NCBI RefSeq assembly: GCF_005405345.1
Contig: NZ_BJDW01000001.1
Coordinates: 124,001 to 188,000, forward strand
Direction of reading: 5' to 3'
DNA from: Enterococcus viikkiensis
Lineage (GTDB): Bacteria; Bacillota; Bacilli; Lactobacillales; Enterococcaceae
Length of the DNA: 64,000 nt
Part shown: positions 46,012 through 55,687 of the stretch, one piece after another
Numbering within the stretch: the first letter of the stretch is position 1
Layout of the letters: each line of letters begins with the position of its first letter
Notes under the pieces: model-generated
The model's database searches: none
The model's input: the letters and a program-made list of their open reading frames with translations, nothing else
What the model was told of the DNA's origin: nothing
Program-made: the position numbers and the translations under genes

Positions 46012-47151
46012 CTATTTTTGATATTTTGCTGAAATTTCTGCAATTAATTCGTCATCTTTCAAATCGGTTACTTGTTGAATCACTTCAGCCACTGATTTTT
46101 CTTTAAGTAGAGCTTGCAACTCAACACTTTGTTCATCTTTCGGATCATCGTACTTTAAGACCATTGCAACAACATCGACTAGGTTGTCATAACCTAATCC
46201 TCTCTCTTTCAATTCGCGGATTGGACGAATAAAGCGTTCATCAAAGCCTAGTTTACGAATTGGCGTCCGTGCGACACGGCTAATGCTGTCAGAAATGTAT
46301 TTATTTTCAAAACGACTAACAATCTTGTCAATATAAGCAAAGTGTTTCTCTTTGTCAAAGCCCCATTTATTAATTAACAGACTGCCAGTTTCGCCTAAAA
46401 CTGCTCGTAATTTTTCTAAGACTCGTTCATCTGAGATCGCTTCGTCAATCGTTTCATAGCCATCATAAGCGCCCGTATAAGCAACTGTCGCATGGCCGGT
46501 ATTAACTGAAAATAGCTTCCGTTCAATATAAGGCTCTAAATCTTCTACGTATTCCACGTCATTAAGGCGCAAGTCTTTGTTTTTACTTTGTGTTGCGTCA
46601 ATCACCCATTCACTAAAAGGTTCCACTGAAACAAATAGTGGGTCTTCATGATGTTGAATTGGAACGATACGATCGACTGCTGCGTTGGGGAATCCGATGT
46701 ATTGTTCTACATAGGTCATATCCTCAGCGGATAAAAAGCCTTGAACCTTTTCAAATAAGAACTGGCTGCCGCCGATCATATTTTCGCAGGCAATCACGTC
46801 TAAAGGCGCGTTATTTCCTTCACTGCGACGTTTTTGAATCCCTTTTGCGATTAATTCTGCAATAAATGGCAAAATATTAGGACCAATCGCTGTGGTTACG
46901 ATGTCCGCTTTGCTGACAGAAGCAATGACCGCTTCTGGATTCGTTTGATTGTTTAGACCATCCACATTTGAAACATGGATTTCTTTTTGACTTTCGTCTG
47001 CCAATTGAATGGTGTATTCATTTCGTTCATTCAACGCATTGATGATTGTTTCATTGATATCAACAAAATCAATTGAAAAATCGTTCTTTGCTAAAATTTC
47101 TCCGATAAAACCCCGTCCAATATTTCCTGCGCCAAAATGTGTTGCTTGCAT
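46012..47151 (-). CDS. mtlD: Mannitol-1-phosphate 5-dehydrogenase
   Basis: A 379-residue long-chain dehydrogenase: [11 protein letters not shown] nucleotide-binding motif at residues 7-17, [11 protein letters not shown] near residue 153 and the catalytic-Lys region near residue 213 ([10 protein letters not shown]). It oxidises mannitol-1-phosphate to fructose-6-phosphate with NAD+. Last of mtlA-mtlR-mtlF-mtlD, one base after mtlF. Complete. Confidence 0.97.
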   Translation of the reverse strand: MQATHFGAGNIGRGFIGEILAKNDFSIDFVDINETIINALNERNEYTIQLADESQKEIHVSNVDGLNNQTNPEAVIASVSKADIVTTAIGPNILPFIAELIAKGIQKRRSEGNNAPLDVIACENMIGGSQFLFEKVQGFLSAEDMTYVEQYIGFPNAAVDRIVPIQHHEDPLFVSVEPFSEWVIDATQSKNKDLRLNDVEYVEDLEPYIERKLFSVNTGHATVAYTGAYDGYETIDEAISDERVLEKLRAVLGETGSLLINKWGFDKEKHFAYIDKIVSRFENKYISDSISRVARTPIRKLGFDERFIRPIRELKERGLGYDNLVDVVAMVLKYDDPKDEQSVELQALLKEKSVAEVIQQVTDLKDDELIAEISAKYQK

Positions 47152-47152
47152 C

Positions 47153-47590
47153 CTATTCTACCTCCTGAAGATAGCCAATGACTTCTTCTTTTGTTTTTGC
47201 ATCTGCTAATTTTACGACATTTTCAACATCTGAACAAAAGATAGCAATTTTTTGTAGGATGTCTAAATGTTCATTCCCGATTCCAGCGATACCAAATAAT
47301 ACCATTGCTACATCTTCTGTATCATCTTTACCAAAGCGAACGCCCGTTGGGACTTGAATTACTGAAATACCACTTTTTTTCACATAATGCTTAGCTTCGT
47401 CGGTGCCGTGGGGGATCGCAATAAAGTTTCCCATATAAACAGAGACTAACTTGTTTCTCTCAATCATTGCATCCACGTAGCCTGATTCCACACAACCTGC
47501 ATCAACTAGTAGTTGACCACAGGCACGAATCGCATCTTCCTTATTGGCATATTCTTGATCCATTAAAATCATTTCTGGCACTAATTCCAT
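47153..47590 (-). CDS. mtlF: Mannitol PTS EIIA component
   Basis: A 145-residue EIIA of the fructose/mannitol family; the phosphorylated residue is His61 in AIPHGT. It passes phosphate from HPr to the IIB domain of MtlA, and to regulatory domains of MtlR. It lies 23 bp after mtlR and one base before mtlD. The separate IIA is typical of Gram-positive mannitol systems. Confidence 0.96.
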   Translation of the reverse strand: MELVPEMILMDQEYANKEDAIRACGQLLVDAGCVESGYVDAMIERNKLVSVYMGNFIAIPHGTDEAKHYVKKSGISVIQVPTGVRFGKDDTEDVAMVLFGIAGIGNEHLDILQKIAIFCSDVENVVKLADAKTKEEVIGYLQEVE

Positions 47591-47613
47591 TATTGATTCA
47601 CTCCTATCACAGA

Positions 47614-49665
47614 TTAATTATCCCGTATTTCTTTCACGAACAAAGAACTCAATAACTGATAAATGATTTCTTTGTTGCCAAATTTGTAGATTTCCGTGTT
47701 CAAATCACTTTCAATCACGGAGCTGCTGATTTTTCCTAACAGACTTTGTTGACTAGCTGGCATTGGATCAGGGGCAAGCAATAATAATACTCGCGTTAAT
47801 TCAATACTTTTTTTATCCATTCCTTGAATCAAAAACTTCTGGTCCAAATCATAAATGGTGAATAGCGGTTCTTTGACATGCACATCAGCGGCATGGAACA
47901 ACGCAAAATTAGTCTTTGGTACCCCGATTGGTGCCACTAAATAACGTTGAATCACTTTATCTGTCACTGCCGCCGCATCTGTCACAATCGTTCCATTTAA
48001 GGGATCAATGATTTTCGCTAAGGTCTGCTCAATCGTTTCTTCCGACGTAATCGGCTTCACATCAAAACTTTGCAACAGTTGATTGGCAACTCGCATCGTT
48101 TCATAAATCTCATCAAAAGCTTCACTCGGCTCTTGTTCTGGTTCACTCATCATTTCAACCGTTTTATCAGGGTGTAGCGTCTGGATATATTCTTTGATTT
48201 CCTTGATCTCATCATCTAATAGTAAAGGTGAAATGACTTTATAAGGTAAATGGAACCCCGGCAAGAAGACCGTCGCTAAAATCAGATCATAGCTTTTATA
48301 ATCCAGATGATTCATTTCTGAAATTTTTGCGACTTGCACCTGCTCGATCTCGTTCAAATATTTATGAATCCGACTTTCCAAGATACGTGCCGTTCCGATT
48401 CCACTGGAACACAATACTAAAACAGAAAGGGCTCGACCTCTTGGGTAGCGCTCTAAAGATGTTGCAAAATGGATCACGACATACCCTAATTCATCCGTAG
48501 TAAATTCATGATCTGGAAAAACCACCGCCAACTCTTTAATGATCGCTGTCGTCAGTTTTTGGTATTTCTCACGAATTTTTTGCAACAGTGGATTACTCGC
48601 GCCTTGTATAACCGTCAAATTCCGTTTCAAGGCCGCGGACATATGGGCCGATAAATCATTGAAAAGCTGCTCATCTTTGCGGAAATCGATTGTCGTCGCT
48701 TCAGAAACTAAACGAATCAATTCCTTGATCTGATAAGAAAGTTCTACATCAAAACTATCAATGAAAATATTTTGCGGCTGCTTATAATTGACTCCTTCCA
48801 ATTGAAAAGCGAAGAAACGAACCTCCTGTGGCGGAATCGATTTCTTTAATGTTGTCGCCACCTTGATCATGATTTGGCTTGCAATCTGCATACTTTCGGG
48901 CTTGGCTTTGTTTTCTTGTTCTGCCTCAACAAAACGATCTTGTGCCATCCGATCGATTGACAACGCTAATAGAATCAACACTCGCTGCAATTGATTATCC
49001 GTGACCTTCCGGAAAGATTGTTGGGAAACTTGGGTAAAAATCTGGCCAGCCAACAATAAATTCTCTTGATTTAATAATTTCAAAAAGAAATTATCAGTGA
49101 CCGCCTCACCTTCCTCCAATAAATCAAGAAACTGAAAAAAATCAAATTCACTCACACCGTTATAAATCAAATTACTTAATAACTGCCGCCGCTGTTTCTC
49201 ACGACCGTCGATTCGAATTCCACGTCCTTTTAATCGCTTAAGTTCTAAGCGATAATCGATCACGCTTTTTTCGATCGCGGCTAAGTCCGAAGTAATCGTC
49301 GCAGGACTTACTTTAAAATCAATCGCTAGCCCTTCGATTGTTTCTTCTTCATCCATCAACAGCAATGAGCAGACGATCGCACTTTGTCGTTGAACGTTAT
49401 CGGTAAACAACTCCGTTTGTTTCTCGCCTAACTGTTGCTGTAATTGCTCCAAACTTTGGGTCTCACCAACAATCCGGTACCCCTCGCCACGAGGTTTGAT
49501 GATTTGTACATCCACCGATTTGATCGTCTTTTCGATACTGGATATCTCACGATAAACTGTTCGTTTGCTGACTTGTAATAGATCTTGCAACTCCTCCGAC
49601 GTAATGCCGTTGGGGTATTCTAACAAAAGCGAAAGTATCTTTTTTTCGCGAATCGAAAAATACAC
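47614..49665 (-). CDS. mtlR: PRD-type mannitol operon activator MtlR
   Basis: A 683-residue regulator: two N-terminal helix-turn-helix regions (residues about 5-45 and 105-130), PRD1 (~190-295), PRD2 (~310-410), a IIB-Gat-like domain with Cys419, and a C-terminal IIA-Mtl-like domain with His591/His596. PRD2 keeps both histidines (His341, His399), but at the PRD1 sites the sequence reads [10 protein letters not shown] (232-233 region) and FFAFQLEG (Gln288), so both PRD1 histidines seem lost. It activates mtl transcription in response to PTS phosphorylation. Confidence 0.93.
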   Translation of the reverse strand: MYFSIREKKILSLLLEYPNGITSEELQDLLQVSKRTVYREISSIEKTIKSVDVQIIKPRGEGYRIVGETQSLEQLQQQLGEKQTELFTDNVQRQSAIVCSLLLMDEEETIEGLAIDFKVSPATITSDLAAIEKSVIDYRLELKRLKGRGIRIDGREKQRRQLLSNLIYNGVSEFDFFQFLDLLEEGEAVTDNFFLKLLNQENLLLAGQIFTQVSQQSFRKVTDNQLQRVLILLALSIDRMAQDRFVEAEQENKAKPESMQIASQIMIKVATTLKKSIPPQEVRFFAFQLEGVNYKQPQNIFIDSFDVELSYQIKELIRLVSEATTIDFRKDEQLFNDLSAHMSAALKRNLTVIQGASNPLLQKIREKYQKLTTAIIKELAVVFPDHEFTTDELGYVVIHFATSLERYPRGRALSVLVLCSSGIGTARILESRIHKYLNEIEQVQVAKISEMNHLDYKSYDLILATVFLPGFHLPYKVISPLLLDDEIKEIKEYIQTLHPDKTVEMMSEPEQEPSEAFDEIYETMRVANQLLQSFDVKPITSEETIEQTLAKIIDPLNGTIVTDAAAVTDKVIQRYLVAPIGVPKTNFALFHAADVHVKEPLFTIYDLDQKFLIQGMDKKSIELTRVLLLLAPDPMPASQQSLLGKISSSVIESDLNTEIYKFGNKEIIYQLLSSLFVKEIRDN

Positions 49666-49694
49666 AATATCTCCTCCAATAATTTCAAAGGCTA

Positions 49695-49720
49695 AAAGCA
49701 GTGAGAATCCTCACTGCTTT
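49695..49720 (-). repeat. Hairpin between mtlA and mtlR
   Basis: Perfect 11-bp stem (49695-49705 with 49710-49720), 4-nt loop, followed on the minus strand by TTTTAG; possibly a leaky terminator that lowers mtlR relative to mtlA. Confidence 0.6.
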
Positions 49721-49752
49721 AAGAGTAATACGATTCTTCAAAAAAGACTACT

Positions 49753-51510
49753 TTATTTTCTTAGATTTTGGACCACACGGTCATATTTTTCTGAAGCAAC
49801 TAAATCACTCAACGGTACATGAGTTGCACTTGGTGCTTGTTGTTCCGCTTTGATAGTTTCGTCATTGTTAGTAATAACCAACGCATTCGTTTCATCTGCT
49901 AAATCCTTAATCGCTACCACTGTGACTGGATAATTCATCCCGTTGTCTTTCAGTAATTTCTTCAAGATCGTTGCACCCATGTTAGCAGAGCCTTTGACTT
50001 GATCATAGGCAAAGATGACATGATCGGCTTTCGAATAATCCGCAACGCCTTGAACGACATCATCAGTCAATGGTTTTTCTTCAGTAGCATCCGTTGGTTC
50101 TTCCGATAACCGGTTGACGATTTCATCATACCGTGGTGAATTCATAAAGTTTTCTACTTGAACAAAGGTTGCGTTAGGGGCTTTTTGGCTAGCCCGCTCA
50201 TGCAATTCTTCTTGCGTCACAATCAAAGCATTTGGATCATCGTTTAGATTGTTAATTGCTGAGTTTGATACAGGTAACGTCAGTCCCGCTTTCTTCACCT
50301 TGTCTCGTAATACCGAAGCACCCATCGCACTAGAACCCATTCCAGCATCACAAGCAAAGATAATTTTGTTAATGTTACCAAACATTTCTTGGTTTTCTGT
50401 TTTAACAGCATTTTGACCTTTGCTTTGTGCTTTTGCATCTGCCATAGCAGCTTGATTAGCAGCAAGATCGTCTTCTTCACTGTGATCCGATTTGATAATG
50501 ATCATTGCAACAAAGAATGAAACAGCACAGCCAACAGCGATCCCAGCTAAGTTAGCAAAAATAGCATCCGGTGGTGTCATAGCCATGATTGCAATGATTG
50601 ATCCTGGAGAAGCAGCTGCTCGTAAACCTGCGCCTAACAATTGGAACGTAAATGTTCCGGCAACCCCACCGGCCATAACGGCTAAGAACAATAATGGTTT
50701 CATCATTACATATGGGAAATAAATTTCATGAATCCCACCTAAGAACTGGATAATGATTGCACCTGGTGCTGAGGATTTCGCTGCACCTTTTCCAAACAAT
50801 GTGAAGGCTAATAAGATTCCTAGACCTGGTCCAGGATTTGCTTCTAATAAGAATAAAATTGATTTTCCAGCTTCTGCTGCTTGTTCAATTCCTAGTGGCG
50901 TCAAAATCCCATGATTGATCGCGTTATTTAAGAATAAAATTTTCGCAGGTTCGATAAAGACATTGGCTAATGGCAATAAGTGCATGTTGATGATTGATTC
51001 AACACCTGCAGCCATCAAATGAGTTGCGCCTTCAACGACTGGGCCAATTGCGTAATACCCAATAATCGCTAAAGCAAAACCAATCAAACCAGAAGAGAAG
51101 TTATTGACTAACATTTCAAATCCAGCTTTGATCTTTTCTTGGAAAGCGTCATCAAATTTCTTGATACACCAACCACCTAAAGGTCCCATCATCATCGCGC
51201 CGATAAACATTGGAACATCGGAACCGACAATCACACCCATAGCGGCAATTGACCCAACAACCGCTCCGCGTTGGCCATGTACCATGCTACCACCTGTATA
51301 AGCGATTAATAATGGCAATAAGTAAGTAAGCATTGGTGAGACTAATGAGGCAAGGTTTTCATTCGGAAAGTAGCCATCTGGAATAAATAAGGCTGTAATA
51401 ACCCCCCAAGCGATAAATCCTCCAATATTTGGCATGACCATCCCCGATAGATGGCTCCCAAGACGCTGGACTTTTGCTTTAAGTCCACTTTTTTGTCTAG
51501 TAGCTTCCAT
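49753..51510 (-). CDS. mtlA: Mannitol PTS permease MtlA (IIC-IIB plus degenerate second IIB)
   Basis: A 585-residue permease: IIC membrane domain (~1-340), linker, IIB domain with active Cys387 in IFACDAGMGSSAMG, then a second IIB-like copy (~495-585). In the copy the same motif reads IFAYDQVKGSANMG, with Tyr502 in place of the phosphorylated Cys, so it cannot carry phosphate. The copy keeps the later strands (NALVITNNDETI beside NALIVTQEELHE). It imports mannitol as mannitol-1-phosphate. First gene of the operon; AGGAGG precedes the ATG. Confidence 0.95.
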   Translation of the reverse strand: MEATRQKSGLKAKVQRLGSHLSGMVMPNIGGFIAWGVITALFIPDGYFPNENLASLVSPMLTYLLPLLIAYTGGSMVHGQRGAVVGSIAAMGVIVGSDVPMFIGAMMMGPLGGWCIKKFDDAFQEKIKAGFEMLVNNFSSGLIGFALAIIGYYAIGPVVEGATHLMAAGVESIINMHLLPLANVFIEPAKILFLNNAINHGILTPLGIEQAAEAGKSILFLLEANPGPGLGILLAFTLFGKGAAKSSAPGAIIIQFLGGIHEIYFPYVMMKPLLFLAVMAGGVAGTFTFQLLGAGLRAAASPGSIIAIMAMTPPDAIFANLAGIAVGCAVSFFVAMIIIKSDHSEEDDLAANQAAMADAKAQSKGQNAVKTENQEMFGNINKIIFACDAGMGSSAMGASVLRDKVKKAGLTLPVSNSAINNLNDDPNALIVTQEELHERASQKAPNATFVQVENFMNSPRYDEIVNRLSEEPTDATEEKPLTDDVVQGVADYSKADHVIFAYDQVKGSANMGATILKKLLKDNGMNYPVTVVAIKDLADETNALVITNNDETIKAEQQAPSATHVPLSDLVASEKYDRVVQNLRK

Positions 51511-51535
51511 TTTAGTTCCTCCTTAAATAATAAAA

Positions 51536-51550
51536 TGATTTCGTTTACAT
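51536..51550 (-). promoter_or_regulatory. cre site downstream of the mtlA promoter
   Basis: ATGTAAACGAAATCA fits WTGNAANCGNWNNCW at every position. It lies just after the -10 box, so CcpA would block early transcription. A second, weaker cre-like sequence overlaps the -35 (51570-51583). Confidence 0.8.
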
Positions 51551-51554
51551 TTTT

Positions 51555-51583
51555 ATCATAGCGCCAGAATGATACGCTTTCAA
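51555..51583 (-). promoter_or_regulatory. mtl operon promoter
   Basis: -35 TTGAAA (51578-51583), 17-bp spacer, -10 TATGAT (51555-51560). Confidence 0.8.
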
Positions 51584-51601
51584 GGAATAGAAGATAGAGG
51601 T

Positions 51602-51623
51602 TTGGCACAGAAGTTTGTGCCAA
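51602..51623 (-). promoter_or_regulatory. Probable MtlR operator
   Basis: TTGGCACA, six bases, TGTGCCAA: a perfect palindrome 19 bp upstream of the -35 box. Both arms fit the MtlR consensus TTGNCACA-N4-TGTGNCAA, but the spacer is two bases longer. Confidence 0.7.
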
Positions 51624-51628
51624 AATTA

Positions 51629-51662
51629 AAGAGCCTTTCAGTGCAGAACTGAAAGACTCTTA
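51629..51662 (-). terminator. Terminator of manO
   Basis: Stem of 13 bp with one internal mismatch (AAGAG..CTTTCAGT / ACTGAAAG..CTCTT), then TTTAATTTT on the minus strand. Confidence 0.75.
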
Positions 51663-51664
51663 AC

Positions 51665-52036
51665 TTACTTCTTGAATTTATTTTGTAGACCACGTTTCAC
51701 TACATCGAAGAATCCTAGCGATCTTACCATATGGTCGGGATCGACATACTCACGAATGGCTCGTAAAACCTTTTTAGGTTCTTTTGAAGCAAATGAATAG
51801 GTTCCATTTTTCTTTGTTTGAATCGCGTATCGGGGAATCCACTTCCCTTTAAAAACCACAGAGGCAACGACATAGTCTACTTCTTCCCACGGAATTTGTA
51901 CAAATTTTCGAGCATCACGGTTATTAAAAAATTCGAAGCCTTTATCACCGATCATAATTTTCCCATAATCAGCGACGCCTAAGTACGAGGTAGCATCGAT
52001 CGTCAAATCGACCTTTGTATTGATTGACTGAACCAT
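51665..52036 (-). CDS. manO: ManO, DUF956 protein of the mannose PTS locus
   Basis: A 123-residue soluble protein matching DUF956 (EFFNNRDARKFVQIPWEEVDYV near residue 34, shown here by its core RKFVQIPWEEVDY). Homologues sit at the end of mannose PTS operons in Lactobacillales and are linked to regulating them; mechanism is unclear. GGAG lies 8 bp before the ATG. A terminator and an own promoter (52073-52102) separate it from the IID gene, so it can be expressed without the PTS. Confidence 0.88.
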   Translation of the reverse strand: MVQSINTKVDLTIDATSYLGVADYGKIMIGDKGFEFFNNRDARKFVQIPWEEVDYVVASVVFKGKWIPRYAIQTKKNGTYSFASKEPKKVLRAIREYVDPDHMVRSLGFFDVVKRGLQNKFKK

Positions 52037-52072
52037 TTGATCTACTCCATTTCCATATATGTATCTGTTTCA

Positions 52073-52102
52073 TATTATACTTATTTTTTATTTATTAAGC
52101 AA
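52073..52102 (-). promoter_or_regulatory. manO promoter
   Basis: -35 TTGCTT (52097-52102), 18-bp spacer, -10 TATAAT (52073-52078). The -35 overlaps the T-run of the terminator of the PTS genes. Confidence 0.6.
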
Positions 52103-52131
52103 AAAAATGCCCGGGACAAGCCCGAGCATTT
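52101..52131 (-). terminator. Terminator after the mannose PTS IID gene
   Basis: GC-rich stem (52105-52114 with 52122-52131, one mismatch) followed on the minus strand by T7. Confidence 0.85.
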
Positions 52132-52145
52132 GCATAAGTGCCTTT

Positions 52146-53057
52146 TTACATAACACCTAATACGTGTAAGCCAACACCAACTACGAACAAACCAAGAATG
52201 ATGATGATTGGAGAAACTTTTTTCTTCAATAACCACATGCAAAGTAGTGTCAATAGTAAGGCAGCAAGGCCTGGAATCAATTGGTTCAAGTTATCTTGTA
52301 ATGTTGTAACTTTATGGCTATCAAGAGCAAGACCAGAAGATTGTTGAGTTAACGCTTCTTTGATTCCTTGTGCGCCAGAAGGTAATTTATCCCATTCGAT
52401 ATAAGCACCTTTGTCTAATTTAACAGTAGAAACGACTGGTGTGAATTTCACGTTTACCCAACGTTCTACTAAGGCACCAAGCACGAACATCCCTAGAATA
52501 GATGCACCTTTAGTCACTTTTTGTAACAAACCGCCTGAAAGGTCATCAGTGATTTTAGAACCAGCACGGTAGCCGAATTCTTGTGTGTACCACATGAATG
52601 CCCAACGAATAATATTCCAAGCAAGGAAGAAAATGATTGGTCCTAAGATATTTCCAGCTAATGCTAGAGAAGCTCCTAAAGCACCTAACATCGGACGTAC
52701 AGTAAACCAGAAGACTGGGTCACCAACACCGGCTAAAGGTCCCATCATACCAACCTTAACCCCTTGGATTGCTACGTCATCAACGGGTGCGCCATTGGCA
52801 CGTTCTTCTTCAAGTGCTAGTGTAACCCCGATAATTGGTGAAGCGATATATGGGTGAGTATTAAAGAATTCCAAGTGACGTTGCATTGCAGCAATACGGT
52901 CTTCTTTAGTTTTGTACAATTTTTTGATCGCTGGCATCATTGCGAAACACCAACCACCATTTTGCATACGTTCATAGTTCCAAGATCCTTGAATGAAGGT
53001 AGAACGCCATGCAACGGCTAAACGATCTTTTTTACTTAATTCGATTTTTTCTGCCAT
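52146..53057 (-). CDS. manZ: Mannose-family PTS IID component
   Basis: A 303-residue IID subunit. It has the typical RSTFIQGSWNYERMQNGG opening (core QGSWNYERMQ near residue 23), GVKVGMMGPLAGVGDP near residue 104, and C-terminal helices. With IIC it forms the channel for mannose or glucose, and in relatives it is the receptor of class IIa bacteriocins. AGGAGG precedes the ATG; 21 bp separate it from IIC. Confidence 0.97.
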   Translation of the reverse strand: MAEKIELSKKDRLAVAWRSTFIQGSWNYERMQNGGWCFAMMPAIKKLYKTKEDRIAAMQRHLEFFNTHPYIASPIIGVTLALEEERANGAPVDDVAIQGVKVGMMGPLAGVGDPVFWFTVRPMLGALGASLALAGNILGPIIFFLAWNIIRWAFMWYTQEFGYRAGSKITDDLSGGLLQKVTKGASILGMFVLGALVERWVNVKFTPVVSTVKLDKGAYIEWDKLPSGAQGIKEALTQQSSGLALDSHKVTTLQDNLNQLIPGLAALLLTLLCMWLLKKKVSPIIIILGLFVVGVGLHVLGVM

Positions 53058-53078
53058 TTTATTTCTCCTCCTTCAAGA

Positions 53079-53885
53079 TTAATAATCATTCAAAATGTCG
53101 CCTAGCGGATCACCAGTATTGCCTCCGCCGCCATTAGATGAACCGCCACCAGAACTTTCTTGTAGGTTCAAGTAAATCAAAGCAAATGCAACAGCGATAA
53201 CACCTAGTGCGATTAACGTTAATTCAGAAATAGCTGCAATTGCAAAACCAATTGCGAAGAATGGCCATACTTCACGTGTAGCCATCATGTTGATAACCAT
53301 TGCATAACCAACGGCCACAACCATACCACCACCGATAGCCATACCATCTGTTAACCAAGCAGGCATTGATTCTAAGAATCCACGTACTGTGTCAGCAGGG
53401 ATAACTAATAATGCAGCTGCAGGGATTGCGATACGAATACCTTGCATACATACTGCAATGATGTGCCACATTTCAACTGTACGCATTTCACCTTTTTCAG
53501 CCGCAGCATCCATAAAGTGAACGATTGGTACAGCTAATGTACGAACGATCATTGTTAAGAACAATCCAGCAACAGCCAAAGGAACTGCGATTGCGATGGC
53601 AGAAGAAACACCTTTAACTCCTTGACCACCTAAAACTAAAATAATTGCAGATGCAACAGATGCTAACGCAGCATCCGGTGCTACAGCGGCCCCGATGTTT
53701 GCCCAACCTAAGGCGATCATTTGAAGCGATCCGCCAAGAACGATCCCAGCTTCTAAATTACCAGTTACTAGACCGATTAATGTACATGCTACTAGTGGTT
53801 GGTGGAATTGGAATTCATCCAAGATTCCTTCCATACCAGCTAGAAAGGCAACGATTATTACTAATACCATTGAAATACCAGACAT
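53079..53885 (-). CDS. manY: Mannose-family PTS IIC component
   Basis: A 268-residue membrane subunit with GILDEFQFHQPLVACTLIGL (core DEFQFHQPLVAC, about residue 23) and GGSLQMIALGWANIGAA near residue 51, a hallmark of IIC-Man. The C-terminus is an unusual Gly/Ser-rich stretch (SSGGGSSNGGGG) before GDPLGDILNDY. It builds the sugar channel together with IID. Third gene of the IIB-IIAB-IIC-IID set. Confidence 0.97.
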   Translation of the reverse strand: MSGISMVLVIIVAFLAGMEGILDEFQFHQPLVACTLIGLVTGNLEAGIVLGGSLQMIALGWANIGAAVAPDAALASVASAIILVLGGQGVKGVSSAIAIAVPLAVAGLFLTMIVRTLAVPIVHFMDAAAEKGEMRTVEMWHIIAVCMQGIRIAIPAAALLVIPADTVRGFLESMPAWLTDGMAIGGGMVVAVGYAMVINMMATREVWPFFAIGFAIAAISELTLIALGVIAVAFALIYLNLQESSGGGSSNGGGGNTGDPLGDILNDY

Positions 53886-53916
53886 TATAAGCCCTCCTAT
53901 TAATTAATTTTATTGC

Positions 53917-54909
53917 TTATGCATTTTTTAATTCGTTTTTAGCTTTGTTAAGAATTTCGTCCATGTTGGCTTTAGAATCATTTGGTACTTTACGTACATC
54001 AAATTTGATTCCTTTTGCTTTTAATTTCTCAAAAGTATCAACATCTTCTTGACCCATTGACAATACTTTACTTACTACGACTTTACCGACTGAGTGCGCC
54101 ATTGAACCAACGTTGATCTCTTTAATGTCTACGCCGCCTTCAACCACTCTAAGTACGTCTTCAGGATTTTCAAATAGCAATAATGCTTTTGTATTCCCGA
54201 AACGAGGATCTTTTGAAATTTCGATCATCTTGTCGATTGGAATAACATTGGCTTTAACACCTGGAGGAGCAGCTTGCTCGATTAATCTCTTACGAAGATC
54301 ATCTTTTGCTACCGCATCTGATACAACAATGATCCGGCTCGGTCCAGTTGTTTTTGTCCAAGCAGTTGCTACTTGTCCATGAAGTAAACGAGAGTCCACA
54401 CGTGCCAAGACAAATTTGATGTGTCCATCCCCAAGAACCGTTCCTTCTGGAATAGCCCCTTTAGGTTGGTCGTTATCTGCTGCAACTACTGGAGTTGCTT
54501 CAGTGGGTTCCAATTCTTCTGGACGGATTCTTACGCCTTCTTTTGCTGTTCCTGAAATGTGAGCAGCGATTTCATGCGCAGTTTCCATTGAAAAACGTGA
54601 AGCATAAGCTTCAATCAACATTGGTAAGTTCATACCAGCAACAATTGCCCACTTGTCTTTGTGTTCTTCAAACAAACTATTGGCTTGGTTGAAAGGAGTT
54701 CCACCCCAAAGATCGACTAAGAACAATACTTCGTCTTGGTTTTCGAAAGAAGCGATTGCATCTTTCATTTTTGCCTTAACGTCATCCGGTCCCTCGCTGG
54801 GCATCAAAGTTACAGCTTTGACATTTTCTTGTTCTCCAAAGATCATCGCTCCGGATTGCAAGATACCATTAGCGAATTCACCATGACTGGCAATGATAAT
54901 TCCTACCAT
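53917..54909 (-). CDS. manX: Mannose-family PTS IIAB component
   Basis: A 330-residue fusion. IIA domain: His9 in ASHGEFANG, with DLWGGTPFN near residue 67. A linker rich in Glu, Pro and Ala (about 128-160) joins the IIB domain, whose phospho-histidine is in RLLHGQVATAW. It relays phosphate from HPr to sugar during import. A separate extra IIB is encoded upstream. AGGAGG precedes the ATG. Confidence 0.97.
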   Translation of the reverse strand: MVGIIIASHGEFANGILQSGAMIFGEQENVKAVTLMPSEGPDDVKAKMKDAIASFENQDEVLFLVDLWGGTPFNQANSLFEEHKDKWAIVAGMNLPMLIEAYASRFSMETAHEIAAHISGTAKEGVRIRPEELEPTEATPVVAADNDQPKGAIPEGTVLGDGHIKFVLARVDSRLLHGQVATAWTKTTGPSRIIVVSDAVAKDDLRKRLIEQAAPPGVKANVIPIDKMIEISKDPRFGNTKALLLFENPEDVLRVVEGGVDIKEINVGSMAHSVGKVVVSKVLSMGQEDVDTFEKLKAKGIKFDVRKVPNDSKANMDEILNKAKNELKNA

Positions 54910-54978
54910 CTCTATACCTCCTACTATTATTGTTACAGCTCAAAAATATAAATAAGTTCTAAAAACCTGTAACCAAAA

Positions 54979-55485
54979 TTAAGTTGTTGCAGCATCTTTT
55001 CTTTTTTTGATCAATTGCATTAGATCCGTTTTGCGGTCCGTAGGTACTTGGCGTACTTCCAACTCGACTCCTAGTTCAGCCAAGGTCCTGAAACAAGCAA
55101 GATCGTCTTCATTCATGGAAATAAAGTTTGTGATCATCTTTTTTCCTTCGCAAAAACGCATACCACCGATATTGACTGCCTTCAAATCAACGCCTGCTTG
55201 AACTACTTCTAACACATCTTGTGGAGAAGCAAACAGCAGCATGATCTTCATCCCATCAAACAAATGATCTTGATAAACCTCTACCAATTTTCTTTTGGTG
55301 ACGACATTAGACTTGATACCTGGTGGAGCGGCTTGTTTTAATAGGAATTTTCGCAACTCATCATTAGCCACTTCGTCACTGACTACTAAAATCCGTTCAA
55401 TTCCAGTTGCCTTTGACCATGCAGTAGCCACTTGACCATGGATCAACCGATCATCGATCCGAGTGAGGCGTATATCCATTACCAT
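54979..55485 (-). CDS. Mannose-family PTS stand-alone IIB component
   Basis: A 168-residue IIB domain: phospho-His in RLIHGQVATAW (about residue 16), and similar throughout to the IIB half of the next gene. E. faecalis has the same extra IIB (MptB) at the head of its mpt operon. It may act in phosphate relay or in signalling to the activator. The start is the first ATG, 7 bp after AGGAGG. First gene under the sigma-54 promoter at 55580. Confidence 0.93.
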   Translation of the reverse strand: MVMDIRLTRIDDRLIHGQVATAWSKATGIERILVVSDEVANDELRKFLLKQAAPPGIKSNVVTKRKLVEVYQDHLFDGMKIMLLFASPQDVLEVVQAGVDLKAVNIGGMRFCEGKKMITNFISMNEDDLACFRTLAELGVELEVRQVPTDRKTDLMQLIKKRKDAATT

Positions 55486-55579
55486 CCCACCACCTCCTAC
55501 AACTAATACAAGGCTCCGATGCTAAAAGACTTGTGCTACAATAATGAGTACACTGACAAACAGCTACTCACTTACTATA

Positions 55580-55597
55580 AAGCAATTGCCGTGCCAA
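55580..55597 (-). promoter_or_regulatory. Sigma-54 promoter of the mannose PTS operon
   Basis: TGGCAC, five bases, TTGCT on the minus strand (TGGCAC at 55591-55596, TTGCT at 55581-55585): a full -24/-12 element. The activator gene lies directly upstream. rpoN is not in the window. Confidence 0.93.
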
Positions 55598-55639
55598 AAT
55601 ACACTAACAAGAAATTCTTTAGTTATCAGCTTTCTAGTG

Positions 55640-55686
55640 ATACACAAAAAAAGGATACAGTATACTGTATCCTTTTTTGTGTATTA
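55640..55686 (-). terminator. Terminator of the sigma-54 activator gene
   Basis: Near-perfect palindrome with about 20-bp arms (unequal A7/T6 tracts), T-rich on the minus strand, right after the activator stop. Confidence 0.85.
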
Positions 55687-55687
55687 T

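Noticed and set aside
54933-54974. GTTACAG/CTGTAAC pairing between the IIB and IIAB genes
   Set aside because: Only 7 bp with a 28-nt loop and no T-run; too weak to call a terminator.
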